DNA of 64,000 nt, from the NCBI RefSeq assembly GCF_025699295.1, contig NZ_JAILWB010000010.1, forward strand, positions 1 through 64,000, written 5' to 3'. Shown here in pieces: positions 7,838 through 15,852 of the stretch. A model generated the notes under the pieces. That model was not told where the DNA came from. It searched no databases and saw only the letters and a list, made by a program, of their open reading frames with translations. A program made the position numbers and the translations under genes. The DNA is from Hydrogenophaga sp. Lineage in GTDB: Bacteria > Pseudomonadota > Gammaproteobacteria > Burkholderiales > Burkholderiaceae_C. The number at the start of each line of letters is the position of its first letter. The first letter of the stretch is position 1.

Positions 7838-9391
7838 TCAGACCTTCACTTTCGCCCCGTAGTGGTAGAAGACATTCCTCGTTTCAAAAGAAACGGTCGA
7901 ACCAGGGAGTTGCGTCGGGTCATCAAACTCTAACTCGACTTCTCGCAAACCATTCATAGTGACCTTGGTAATGAAAGTGTTCGCTGGTTCGATCTCGTAT
8001 ACGGTCTGGCCGTGGAAAAACCAGCCGGACTTCGTGATTGCGATTTTGAGCACCCCATTTTCGAATGTGTGATGTAGGACGGGCTCTGGTAGCGGCATGT
8101 CCCAAGTGTCGATCCACAGTTCCGCTGAAACCGGTTGGCCGGCGTCATCACTTTCAACGAAGGCATAGTCCATGCTCACTGCATTTGCGACTGCGCCGCG
8201 TGTGTAGCACTCGGTAGCACGGAACCCGAAGACCGTCTGCATCTCGTGGTTAAGAGTCGCCTCCGAAGGGTAGGAGTAACCGCCGCTCTGGGAGTTTGAG
8301 ACGAGAAGACGGCCGCCTGCTGACATGGTCGCAATGACTCCGCTTCCGTCGAGGACGCCGTCCCCAAAGCCTTCTCTAAAACCATTGATCATCTTTGGCT
8401 TGCTTGGAAAAGCCGCCAAAGAGTGCCCTGTTCCGCCGGGAGTCAATATAGCAGCGACAACTAGGTCATCGTCAGGAAGCACATCAAGCAGTGTTGTCTG
8501 TCCATCGCCTGTAACCGCTACTGGGACGTGAAACTGGTGAGTGTGATCGACCGTAATGGGAGCATTCGCGGGAAGTTCGGTCTCATACGAAACTGCCGAA
8601 AGATCAAGGGGAATCGCCGCAGAGAACGGTCCGCTGAGATCAGTCGAAGTGGCGATGTGAGATCTCAAAACGCCGTCCACAAGTATCTGGGCGCGCACCA
8701 AGCACTTTCCCCCGGTCGCTCCTACATCCGCGCCGCCGAAAGAGTTGGTGAAGGGTAGTTCTTTCTCGTCTCCCACGATCAGCGTACTTGCATCCACTAG
8801 CCGGTAATACATGCGCCCGTTAGATCGATCCTTGTACGTGAGGATGCCCGTCGTGGGAACAGCGACCGCTGGGAGACCTATTGGCGGTTGAACAACGGTG
8901 AAGAATGGGAAATCGACCTGCTGGTGACCGGTATTGATCTCTCGATCGTCCAGCAACAAGCGGGTAGTGTCACCACTTTTCATCACGCAACAGACGATTG
9001 GTCGACCGTCCTGCTTTCTCAATGCGATGTGGGCGCGAATGCCTGTGCCAAGAGCGATCTCACGCCGGTGCGTGATGGCTCCGTTTGCGAACGTGTATTG
9101 ATAGACGCCATCAGTCTCAATGGCGACGACATGAGTCACTCGACGAACTTCGTCGCGTACCAGCATGACCTGGGTGCCGACGAACTGGTTGGCGTCACGC
9201 AACGATTCTGTGACCCTGACTCCGCCATGCACATTTGATTCGAGGGTCCAATTTACAGCCCGAATGGGGCGCGGTAGCGGTGCCGTGTCGAAAATTTCCT
9301 CTGAAATTCCGGACGTTCGAGCTAACGAGAAAGTCGTGAATGGTGCGACGTTAGCAGGCTGGACCTGCGCAGAACGAGGACGATATTGCAT
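7838..9391 (-). CDS. Large beta-rich protein of unknown function
   Basis: 517 residues starting at ATG 9391, with a strong ribosome site AAGGAG 7 bp upstream. There is no signal peptide and no membrane helix. The sequence is dominated by alternating hydrophobic strands with Gly/Asp turns and repeated phrases such as RPIVCCVMKSGDTTRLLLD and DGQTTLLDVLPDDDLVVAAI, which suggests a beta-propeller or beta-sandwich repeat protein. The last 90 residues may be a separate beta domain. No catalytic signature. Surface display or a phage-tail-like role cannot be excluded. Unknown function, same strand as its neighbours. Confidence 0.6.
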   Translation of the reverse strand: MQYRPRSAQVQPANVAPFTTFSLARTSGISEEIFDTAPLPRPIRAVNWTLESNVHGGVRVTESLRDANQFVGTQVMLVRDEVRRVTHVVAIETDGVYQYTFANGAITHRREIALGTGIRAHIALRKQDGRPIVCCVMKSGDTTRLLLDDREINTGHQQVDFPFFTVVQPPIGLPAVAVPTTGILTYKDRSNGRMYYRLVDASTLIVGDEKELPFTNSFGGADVGATGGKCLVRAQILVDGVLRSHIATSTDLSGPFSAAIPLDLSAVSYETELPANAPITVDHTHQFHVPVAVTGDGQTTLLDVLPDDDLVVAAILTPGGTGHSLAAFPSKPKMINGFREGFGDGVLDGSGVIATMSAGGRLLVSNSQSGGYSYPSEATLNHEMQTVFGFRATECYTRGAVANAVSMDYAFVESDDAGQPVSAELWIDTWDMPLPEPVLHHTFENGVLKIAITKSGWFFHGQTVYEIEPANTFITKVTMNGLREVELEFDDPTQLPGSTVSFETRNVFYHYGAKVKV

Positions 9392-9751
9392 ACACTTTCT
9401 CCTTGTGAGTTCGACATCACGAGACTAAGACCGAACTACCGCGAGCAATTTCTTAGTGCGTCAGAACTATTGCAGGCATGCGACTCTTATGCAAGGAGGA
9501 GCCTACTCAAATGAGATGATGTTCTCGGCTGACACCATATTCAAATGTGGTGAGCATGTAGATCCGTCGGTTTGGCCCGCTCCGTGCTGGGGAGCATATT
9601 GAGGTAGTTGTGGGCTTGCGCTGAGAGTTGAACCACCCCGGATTTTGAGGAGGCTCAAGCTACCTTTATCGGCGACACCTGCCAAGCGTTGCCTGAATTG
9701 CCCAGACTCCCCAGAAACTCGTGAGCCGCTGGGAATCGCGTCGGTCGAACT
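9392..9751. other. Intergenic 360 bp, possible insertion-sequence scar
   Basis: No gene is supported. At about 9637 the phrase TTGAACCACCCCGGATTTTG resembles terminal sequences of some IS3-like elements as recalled. A shorter relative, TTTGAACCACCCGGGTATT, occurs at about 10756 in the same orientation. No transposase reading frame lies between them, so this is at best a scar. Ribosome-site sequence for the 517-residue gene is at its left edge. Confidence 0.3.
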
Positions 9752-10099
9752 CTACCGCCGATATTTTTTTGGGATGGGATGCGTCCGGCAGTCGAACGGT
9801 CCGTCCGCGCCGCTGCCACGTATGCGCGCCTCAAAGAACTGCCGTTTCGAACTGGCCCCTTGAAGGCTTTGCACGGTTGCGGAGTCGATTTCGCAGTAGT
9901 GGTAGTAAGTCGTTTTCAGACGGATGACCATGTACCGCTCGGCTCTGTCATAGCAAATCCGAGACACGTCACTGCTCTCGTTGACGTCCACGCAAGTAAA
10001 CGAGTCCAGGGACACCCCACCGTGGTATTTGACTTGCACTGTTTCCGCTGTGGCGCTCTGGCACATCAGAAAAAGCGCAGCAAAAATGACAAATTTCAT
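9752..10099 (-). CDS. Secreted KTSC-domain protein
   Basis: 115 residues from ATG 10099, chosen because AGAGG sits 7-8 bp upstream and a clean signal peptide follows (MKFVIFAALFLMCQSATA). The longer frame from 10147 would hide that signal. The C-terminal half, from about residue 66 (YYHYCEIDSATVQSLQG, then FFEARIRG), is a KTSC-like domain, a small domain of unknown function often found in phages and islands. Cysteines at several positions suggest periplasmic disulfides. It follows the 188-residue gene by 51 bp and may be co-transcribed with it. Confidence 0.7.
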   Translation of the reverse strand: MKFVIFAALFLMCQSATAETVQVKYHGGVSLDSFTCVDVNESSDVSRICYDRAERYMVIRLKTTYYHYCEIDSATVQSLQGASSKRQFFEARIRGSGADGPFDCRTHPIPKKYRR

Positions 10100-10150
10100 C
10101 ACATGACCTCTATGAGGTTGACTTTGTTCCAGCGGTGGAATCGACATGAT

Positions 10151-10708
10151 TTACGAGGTAAGCCCCTGAATTTCCGACCAAGCATCCCTGAAGGAAAGTC
10201 CGTCCCGCAACAGCTCCACTAGCTGTTCCTTTGCATCCAGATCCAGTTTTGGGATACGCCGCGCCACGTATTCCTCATGCACCAATTGCCGCGCTACGTC
10301 ATCTCGGCGGCGCTTGAGGGGTGTAGCTACTTTGTAGGCAGTCTCCACGTAGAGATCCCACTTTCCTTGCCAATCAGACCAGCCGTACCTCGCCACAGTC
10401 TCCATGTCCTCGTCCCATGATCCAAGCACAGTTTTGTAGCTTTCTCCCGGACGTCCGGATTCATTCACGGCGATGCATGTGAGTGGCGGCAGTTCATGTT
10501 CACGAGTGAACTGCACTATGACTTCGAGGCGACGACCAATAGATACGGGAATCGCTCCTGCAACACAGGCATCGCCCGGGTGAGCATGGCAAGCGCGGTC
10601 CAAGACCTCCTTGTATCGGATCGGTTTACCGGGATGAGTCCGAGCATGATCCAAAAGGATGTCATAGAAGACTCGCGCGAGGTGAATATCGGTTTGAGTG
10701 GTTTTCAT
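10151..10708 (-). CDS. Hypothetical protein
   Basis: 185 residues from ATG 10708. A GTG three codons earlier (10717) is the alternative, but AGGGG 8 bp upstream fits the ATG. The protein is soluble and mostly helical. The middle carries WSDWQGKWDLYVETAYKVAT and the C-terminal 50 residues are charged helices. No family recognised. It is followed at 51 bp by the secreted KTSC protein on the same strand. Confidence 0.55.
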   Translation of the reverse strand: MKTTQTDIHLARVFYDILLDHARTHPGKPIRYKEVLDRACHAHPGDACVAGAIPVSIGRRLEVIVQFTREHELPPLTCIAVNESGRPGESYKTVLGSWDEDMETVARYGWSDWQGKWDLYVETAYKVATPLKRRRDDVARQLVHEEYVARRIPKLDLDAKEQLVELLRDGLSFRDAWSEIQGLTS

Positions 10709-10883
10709 CGGGCGCACCCCTTTTCAGGAATGAGGTCAGCTAACATCTCGTTTTTTTGAACCACCCGGGTATTCCCACAGCCGCGCGAAACATGGAGCAG
10801 CGGAGCCGGAGGCGGCCGTCCGCACCGATATCATTCGTAAAACGCCTAACAACGACATCTCACAAACGCACTTCATAAGTGGA
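10709..10883. other. Intergenic, includes an isolated GCCTAAC motif
   Basis: 175 bp without a gene. GCCTAAC at 10844-10850 matches one side of an integron attC core, but no partner is found (see rejected items). A TTTGAACCACCCGGG phrase at about 10756 resembles the one near 9637. Confidence 0.3.
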
Positions 10884-11615
10884 TCACTTCTCCGGTTTGC
10901 AGAGGGATGGAACTACTCGACAGCGCAATAGGGTAGGAGAACTAGCGAGTGGCGTCACCACAACAATAGCGTCCGCCGGAACCACGCGCACACGAGCATC
11001 AGGTTCAACCAGCAATGCAACCGAATCGAAGCGACGTATAAGAGTGACTTCAGCTGTCGAGTTAACTTCGCGAAGGCGCAAATGTGCGGACAAGGTTGGT
11101 TGGTGGGAGAGCATTGCTGACGTTCCATCCGAATAACCCTTACCTGCCACTAAGAGGATGGCTACTAGCGCAAGCATCAGGAGCCGTGCAGCGCCAGCGC
11201 CCAATTTGGCTTCGATGTTCGCGTGGCCAAGCTGAAACCGAAACCACAGCATTGCCGAGAATGAAGCCACTGTGAGAGCGAGGGCTGTGGCTGTAGACCT
11301 CAAACCAATCCCGATCAAAATCGGTAAGGCTGTGCAGAAAAAGAATATGTCCACATAGTCTAGCTTGTGGCTTGCGGTAGCTCCGTTCACCGCCGGACGA
11401 GGCTTCTGCGCTAGGCCGAGAATGCCTCCGACGAGCCCGAAAATGCCAATCACAGGTAGCCAAATGATTGCGCTACGTACGTGGTCCGCGATCGTTGTGG
11501 GTACTTCGGCGAATGTGAGGCCAAGCGCATGTAGCAGGAAGAAGTCGTAAATAACGGACAAGGCCAAAACAGCGGCCGTGACGACAGTCAAGTTTTTACT
11601 CAGCTTTTCAAGCAT
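10884..11615 (-). CDS. Membrane protein of unknown function
   Basis: 243 residues from ATG 11615. The frame is open to a GTG at 11708, but the first 31 residues of that version are unremarkable. About five hydrophobic helices are seen: NLTVVTAAVLALSVIY, SAIIWLPVIGIFGLVGGIL, YVDIFFFCTALPILIG, ALALTVASFSAML and LLMLALVAILLVAG. A soluble C-terminal domain of about 75 residues with short beta strands follows. The topology suggests a multi-pass inner-membrane protein with one soluble tail. No transporter signature. Function unknown. Confidence 0.6.
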   Translation of the reverse strand: MLEKLSKNLTVVTAAVLALSVIYDFFLLHALGLTFAEVPTTIADHVRSAIIWLPVIGIFGLVGGILGLAQKPRPAVNGATASHKLDYVDIFFFCTALPILIGIGLRSTATALALTVASFSAMLWFRFQLGHANIEAKLGAGAARLLMLALVAILLVAGKGYSDGTSAMLSHQPTLSAHLRLREVNSTAEVTLIRRFDSVALLVEPDARVRVVPADAIVVVTPLASSPTLLRCRVVPSLCKPEK

Positions 11616-11926
11616 TGTGTTGTGCAGCCCTGTGACGCCTAACGTTAGACCAAGCAGCCTGCCTTCGACAGGTTCATCTGACCGTGAGATTACAGTATTG
11701 GCTTCCACTGAAAAACTGACCTGTTTTGCTCACAATGCGTGTGGGCCAGTTTGATGGAAATCTCGGGTCAGAGATCGCTGAAATTCAACACCAAGCAGAC
11801 ATCGGATTGAGAGGGGCAAAAAGCAGCACACATCTCTCACTGCAACCTGCCCACACCACGAAAAGACGCCCGCCCACCGTGAGGCAGACGGGCCAAGTTC
11901 AAGGAGACAACAGCAAGCGGATAATA
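11616..11926. other. Gap of about 310 bp, no gene, possible IS remnant
   Basis: No supported ORF lies here apart from the doubtful extension of the neighbouring membrane gene. GCCTAACGTTAGAC at 11637-11650 contains both attC-type half-motifs back to back, which is not a working attC. Around 11720-11800 the sequence with GTGTGGGCCAGTTTGATGG and GGGTCA resembles ends of IS21-like elements as recalled. No transposase is present. Confidence 0.3.
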
Positions 11927-11942
11927 CTGTACATAAATACAG
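11927..11942. promoter_or_regulatory. LexA binding site (SOS box), consensus quality
   Basis: CTGTACATAAATACAG matches the CTG-N10-CAG LexA consensus, with A/T-rich centre, and is flanked by TA on the left and TA on the right (TACTGT...ACAGTA). It lies 21 bp before the ATG of the 61-residue gene, so LexA would repress that gene until DNA damage. Confidence 0.9.
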
Positions 11943-11963
11943 TATTTTGGTACCATAGCAAAC

Positions 11964-12149
11964 ATGGACGCCCTCCCCGCACACATTTGGATCGCCGCCT
12001 GCGCCCATCAACTGCAGCAGCAGTGGCGCACGGTTGACCCTGTTCAGCTGGAGGATCTGGCGTGGGATCTTTGGAGAGATGAGCGCCTGCGTGCCCTGAG
12101 TCCAGACCAGGCTGCGCAGGTGTGGCTGGAGCCGGTGACGGGGAGATGA
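11964..12149 (+). CDS. Small SOS-controlled protein of unknown function
   Basis: 61 residues, rich in Trp (five), Gln and Leu, probably two helices. It follows a consensus LexA box, so it is expected to be induced by DNA damage. It ends 12 bp before the 3' end of the convergent SRAP gene. Comparable small Trp-rich ORFs may exist near other betaproteobacterial umuDC operons, but no family could be named. The tight SOS control supports it as a real gene. Confidence 0.7.
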   Translation: MDALPAHIWIAACAHQLQQQWRTVDPVQLEDLAWDLWRDERLRALSPDQAAQVWLEPVTGR

Positions 12150-12161
12150 CCTATCGGCTGA

Positions 12162-12857
12162 TCACGCACTCGAATCCCCGCTGTCCGCCCTCTTCCGCTT
12201 TCCCCTATCAGGCTCAGGCGTCGATATCAGCATGTGTGCTGGATACTGCCGCATGAACTCCATGGATTGGGCCGCGGGCGCATCGAGCCACCCGTCGTAC
12301 TGATCGGGGTGGAGGATCACCACCATCCGCTTCTCGTCCTGTGGCTTGTGGAAGTGCTTGAACAACTCATGATCGTCGGCATTGACGGTGAGCATGGTGA
12401 AGCTGAACACCTCGGCCCCTGTCGCCTTGTGGTTGCTGGTCCACAGCCCGGCGATACCCATGGGCATCCCGTCCTTGCGCTGAATGCGGGTCGGCACAGC
12501 CACACCACTGCGCCAATCGGGCTCGTAGATGTATTCCACGGGAATGATGCAGTGCTTCGCCTCGCGCCAGGCATCGCGGAAGCTGGGTTTCTCGGCCACC
12601 GTCTCTGATCGGGCGTTGTAGGTGCGTCGGCCGAAGGTCAACTCTCCGGTCCAGTGCGGAATCATCCCGAATAGCCCCGCCACGGCCTCGCGCGGTGGCA
12701 CCGCCTCGTCGCCCACATCCTTGTTGGGGTGTCGCCGAATAAAGGGCGCCTCGTAGAGGGGCCACACCTCGGACTTGATGGTGGGAGCGGGGGCATCCAC
12801 ACCAAAGTACATCCGCAGGCGCTCGGTGCTGGTGACCGCGACATAGTTGGAACACAT
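12162..12857 (-). CDS. SOS response-associated peptidase (SRAP, YedK/HMCES family)
   Basis: 231 residues. SRAP proteins cap abasic sites in single-stranded DNA by a covalent thiazolidine bond to Cys2. The start is placed at ATG 12857 because that gives MCSNYVAV with the essential Cys at position 2; the open frame goes 10 codons further. The catalytic set is visible: Cys2, Asn in TYNARSE, Glu in PVEYIYEP, and His in KHFHKPQDEKRM. The promoter region towards umuD (12858-12914) contains a LexA box, so this gene and umuDC are probably derepressed together. Confidence 0.93.
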   Translation of the reverse strand: MCSNYVAVTSTERLRMYFGVDAPAPTIKSEVWPLYEAPFIRRHPNKDVGDEAVPPREAVAGLFGMIPHWTGELTFGRRTYNARSETVAEKPSFRDAWREAKHCIIPVEYIYEPDWRSGVAVPTRIQRKDGMPMGIAGLWTSNHKATGAEVFSFTMLTVNADDHELFKHFHKPQDEKRMVVILHPDQYDGWLDAPAAQSMEFMRQYPAHMLISTPEPDRGKRKRADSGDSSA

Positions 12858-12894
12858 GGGGGAAATTCTGATGGCAAAAGGGATCACAGCCGTA

Positions 12895-12914
12895 TACTGG
12901 ATGAATGAACAGTA
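12895..12914. promoter_or_regulatory. LexA binding site between SRAP gene and umuD
   Basis: TACTGGATGAATGAACAGTA fits the TACTG-N10-CAGTA LexA pattern, a symmetrical site between divergent genes. It covers the predicted ATG of umuD at 12905, which is unusual. Either the true umuD start is further downstream (GTG 12956 or ATG 12968 in frame) or the message begins at or near its start codon. Confidence 0.8.
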
Positions 12915-13345
12915 TTTGTGCCGGCTCTGAGCCCGCGCCCTTCTCGGCCTCGTCAGTGGTGCTTCCCATGCCCTCTGTGGGTGTGCGCGCGGGGTTCCCG
13001 TCGCCCGCCGAGGACTTCGCGGTCAATCGGCTGGATCTGACGCAAATCCTCGTCACGCATCCTCAGGCAACCTTCCTGCTGCGGGTGGCCGGTACTTCCA
13101 TGCGGGATGCGGGCATAGAGGACGGCGATACGCTGGTGGTGGATCGCGCCATCAAGCCCCGTCACGGCCATGTGGTGGTGGCCGTGGTCGATGGGGATTT
13201 CACGGTGAAGTACCTGCACCAACGCGCCGGTCGGGTGCGCCTCAAGGCGGCCAACCCCACGTTCCCCGACATCGTGCCGAAGGACGGTCAGACCATTGAG
13301 GTTTGGGGTGTGGTCAGCTCCTGCATCAAGCGCTTCGCTGTTTGA
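12905..13345 (+). CDS. umuD: DNA polymerase V subunit UmuD (RecA-assisted autoprotease)
   Basis: 146 residues. UmuD is a LexA-like serine protease that cleaves itself on RecA filaments to UmuD', which joins UmuC to form translesion polymerase V. The cleavage site Ala-Gly is in VRAGFPSPAED (about residues 29/30), the nucleophile Ser is in AGTSMRDAGI, and the general base Lys is in DFTVKYL. The N-terminal arm is slightly long if ATG 12905 is used, and that ATG lies inside the SOS box. umuC follows after 11 bp. Confidence 0.93.
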   Translation: MNSICAGSEPAPFSASSVVLPMPSVGVRAGFPSPAEDFAVNRLDLTQILVTHPQATFLLRVAGTSMRDAGIEDGDTLVVDRAIKPRHGHVVVAVVDGDFTVKYLHQRAGRVRLKAANPTFPDIVPKDGQTIEVWGVVSSCIKRFAV

Positions 13346-13356
13346 ACGATGCGACC

Positions 13357-14667
13357 ATGTATGCCCTCGTCGATGGAAACAACTTCTACGTCTCGTGCGA
13401 GCGCGTCTTCCGGCCCAGCCTGATCGGGCGGCCAGTGGTGGTCCTGTCCAACAATGACGGTTGCGCCATCGCTCGGTCTAACGAGGCCAAGGACCTTGGC
13501 ATCAAGATGGCCGCGCCGTGGTTCAAGATTCGACACCTGGAACAGGAGGCGGGACTGGTGGCACTGTCCGCAAACTTCACGCTCTACGGCGACATGAGTG
13601 ATCGCATGATGAGCCTCGCTGCGGGCCTCGGACCGACTCAGGAGATCTACTCCATCGATGAGAGCTTCATTGGGCTTGACGGTGTACGCGGCGACATGGT
13701 GAAGCGGGCACGAACGATCCGGGAACGCGTCCTGCAGTGGACCGGCATCCCCTGCTGCATCGGCATCGCCCACACCAAGACACTGGCCAAGCTGGCGAAC
13801 CACATCGCCAAGACCGCCGAGCGCAGGCCGGGCAGCTACTCCAGCGAGTTGTCCCAGGTGTGCAATCTGGCCGGTCTCCCCGCGCAGGACCTAGACGAGG
13901 TCCTCGGGGCCACGGAAGTGGGCTCCGTGTGGGGTGTGGGTCCACGGATCGGCAAGCAGCTTCGGGAGGCGGGAATCCTCACCGTGCTCGACCTGGCGCA
14001 CATGGACCTGGCCACCATTCGCCGCAGATGGAACGTGACGCTGGAGCGCACCGTGCGCGAGATCCAGGGACAGCCGTGCATTGACATAGACGACGCTCCG
14101 GCACCCAAGAAGCAGATCGCATGCACCCGGTCATTCGGCAAGCCCATGCACGAGCTGAGGCCCCTCATTGAGGCCGTGAGTGAATTTGCTGCGCGGGCGG
14201 CCGAGAAGCTGCGTTCACAACACAGTCTGGCGACCGAGCTGCTGGTGTTCATGCACACCTCACCCTATAGGCCGGGGCGGCAGCTCTCGCGGAGTGTGGT
14301 GGTGCCCCTGCGCAGGCCCACGGACGACACGCTCGCAATTGCTCAGGCGGCGGCGGACGGCATGCGGTACATGTACGTGCCGGGGTACCGCTTCATCAAG
14401 GCCGGGGTCATTCTGGTGGACCTGCAGCCGGCGAGTGTGCTGCAGCGAGAACTCGATCTGGAGCCCCCTGAGCAATCCGAGGTGAAGCGCGATCGCTCCC
14501 GCCTGATGGGTGCCATGGACGCCATCAATGATCGCTACGGCAAGGGAACGGTGCACGCAGCCTCCACGGGGAGGACCGAGCCGCAGCGCGAGTGGGGAAT
14601 GAAGCAGGAGCGGCGGACGCCTCAGTACACAACGCTGCTTGAGGATGTTCCGATTGCGCGGGCGTGA
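13357..14667 (+). CDS. umuC: DNA polymerase V catalytic subunit UmuC (Y-family)
   Basis: 436 residues, full length. The Y-family start MYALVDGNNFYVSCERVFRP carries the first metal-binding Asp, and the active-site motif YSIDESF follows at about residue 100. Thumb and little-finger domains follow. The C-terminal end (REWGMKQERRTPQYTT) is the DUF4113 tail of the UmuC group. ATG 13357 is chosen over the in-frame ATG at 13303 inside umuD because it gives the exact family start. An island-borne polymerase V raises mutation rate under DNA damage. Confidence 0.96.
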   Translation: MYALVDGNNFYVSCERVFRPSLIGRPVVVLSNNDGCAIARSNEAKDLGIKMAAPWFKIRHLEQEAGLVALSANFTLYGDMSDRMMSLAAGLGPTQEIYSIDESFIGLDGVRGDMVKRARTIRERVLQWTGIPCCIGIAHTKTLAKLANHIAKTAERRPGSYSSELSQVCNLAGLPAQDLDEVLGATEVGSVWGVGPRIGKQLREAGILTVLDLAHMDLATIRRRWNVTLERTVREIQGQPCIDIDDAPAPKKQIACTRSFGKPMHELRPLIEAVSEFAARAAEKLRSQHSLATELLVFMHTSPYRPGRQLSRSVVVPLRRPTDDTLAIAQAAADGMRYMYVPGYRFIKAGVILVDLQPASVLQRELDLEPPEQSEVKRDRSRLMGAMDAINDRYGKGTVHAASTGRTEPQREWGMKQERRTPQYTTLLEDVPIARA

Positions 14668-14761
14668 GATGCATGTCCTCACCAAACTCTCACGAAACCA
14701 TGATGTTTGTGTGACAGGTTCCGCTGATCTCCTACATACCCCCCGGGCGTATCATCCCGCC

Positions 14762-14974
14762 GTGAATTTCCCGCCTGGCCACCCCACACTGCTCCGCCAT
14801 CCCGTTCCGGATGACGTTTCGTTTCCGGCAGAAACGGTGCTCGAACTCGCTGCCACCGCCTACGAGGTTGAGCAGCGCGGCGACTGGTGGATCGTGCAAA
14901 TCGGGGCCACGGGAGAAGCGGTCTATCAGGGCCCGGGGCCGGTCGAGGTGTTCATCTCCCCTGCGCCCTTTTGA
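14762..14974 (+). CDS. Small hypothetical protein downstream of umuC
   Basis: 70 residues if the GTG at 14762 is used. The frame runs back into umuC (14639), but the first 40 residues of the long version look random. The sequence PVPDDVSFPAETVLELAATAYEVEQ, split by a WWIVQIG strand, suggests a small alpha/beta protein. No family recognised. It may be a late gene of the SOS operon. A weak-to-moderate case for a real gene. Confidence 0.4.
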   Translation: MNFPPGHPTLLRHPVPDDVSFPAETVLELAATAYEVEQRGDWWIVQIGATGEAVYQGPGPVEVFISPAPF

Positions 14975-15293
14975 TCTTGGGACTGAACGGCTGAACTTGA
15001 TACGACCCACTCGGCATCGATCTCGATCTAGTTGCCGGACCATGAACATGTGGGCGGCACCCCTGCTGAACTTGCAATCATGGGTAGAGGTGAGAGGCGT
15101 GGGACTGAGTTTTGAAGTCAATTTGCCGCAGACCCGAACACGCACACACTTATGGGCGGTGTTGCGTTATGGGCTATGGGCTAAAGGGGGCCGTCGCAGG
15201 CCTGCACAAATGGTTGCTGCGCCCTGCAAGGCGGGTTGCTGGTCACCCGAGACTTGTCCTAGGCTTGCCGCCTTTATGTGAAGTGGAGCAATC
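14975..15293. other. Intergenic, about 320 bp
   Basis: No gene or RNA is recognised. GGAG at 15283-15286 is the ribosome site for the next ORF. Composition is mixed. The stretch ending in the 149-residue gene could hold its promoter, but no hexamers stand out. Confidence 0.35.
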
Positions 15294-15743
15294 ATGGAAG
15301 TCAAGACGTACACCAAGCGCACCAACGCGCGACGAGCCGCCCGCGCTGAGGGCGTGCCCGTCGAAGCCATCGAAATCACCGTCTACAAAAACGCGCAGGG
15401 GGTGCGCTTTGGCTGGAAACGGTTGACCGGCGATAGCGGGCGACAGGCGCTGACCAAGGCCGCCCCCAGTACCTTGGTATTGGCACGCTTCAAAAAACCG
15501 CCCCTGCCGCCCGCAGCCGCCCCACAACACGCAGTGCGCAACGGGGTCAAGCGACCAGCCCAGGGAGGGCTCTGTGCGCAGGTGTGGGAATGGCTGGACG
15601 TCCATCCCACCGCAGCGGTGCGAGAAGTGAAAGTTGAGGCAGACGCACGCGCGTGGAATGTTGGAAACGCAACATGCGAGTATTACGCATGGCGTCGATT
15701 TAATGGTCTGTCGGGCAAGACATTCCGCCCGAACACCAGTTGA
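15294..15743 (+). CDS. Hypothetical protein with a basic C-terminal helical domain
   Basis: 149 residues, very basic at the N-terminus (TKRTNARRAARAEG), with a Pro/Ala linker near 75-85 and a C-terminal domain containing VWEWLDVHPTAAVREVKVEA. The latter could be a winged or helix-turn-helix-like module. GGAG lies 5-6 bp before the ATG. Its stop faces the stop of the primase gene across a 12-bp perfect inverted repeat. A nucleic-acid-binding role is a guess based on charge. Confidence 0.6.
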   Translation: MEVKTYTKRTNARRAARAEGVPVEAIEITVYKNAQGVRFGWKRLTGDSGRQALTKAAPSTLVLARFKKPPLPPAAAPQHAVRNGVKRPAQGGLCAQVWEWLDVHPTAAVREVKVEADARAWNVGNATCEYYAWRRFNGLSGKTFRPNTS

Positions 15744-15780
15744 ATGTGAGTTGCTGCTGCAACAAGGGGGTAGAAACCAC

Positions 15781-15838
15781 GCACAACTGCACAACGAGAA
15801 CAGTAGTGCAGTTGTGCATAAGGGGGGGATATACCCCC
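15781..15838. repeat. Perfect 12-bp inverted repeat and G5/C5 dyad between convergent genes
   Basis: GCACAACTGCAC (15781-15792) and its exact complement GTGCAGTTGTGC (15806-15817) are separated by 13 nt. A second dyad, GGGGG-ATATA-CCCCC, follows to 15838, then a run of seven A at 15846-15852. Between two convergent stops this may be a bidirectional terminator. Next to a primase gene it may instead be a single-strand initiation site or origin element. Confidence 0.65.
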
Positions 15839-15852
15839 ACTGCGCAAAAAAA

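Noticed and set aside
9630..10775. Two similar TTGAACCACCC phrases as the ends of an insertion sequence
   Set aside because: They point the same way rather than inward, there is no transposase between them, and the intervening genes look ordinary. Kept only as a possible scar.
7738..11650. Integron-type half motifs: GTCTAAC (7738-7744), GCCTAAC (10844-10850), GCCTAAC next to GTTAGAC (11637-11650)
   Set aside because: No pair has the right spacing and stem to form an attC hairpin, the two adjacent motifs are back to back, and there is no integron integrase. Three heptamers in 4 kb are not enough to claim a cassette array.
11720..11830. IS21-like terminal sequence
   Set aside because: Resemblance is from memory and short; no istA or istB coding sequence is present. 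Mentioned only in the gap entry.
14702..15300. CRISPR array or repeat cluster
   Set aside because: No regularly spaced repeats were found here or elsewhere in the window.
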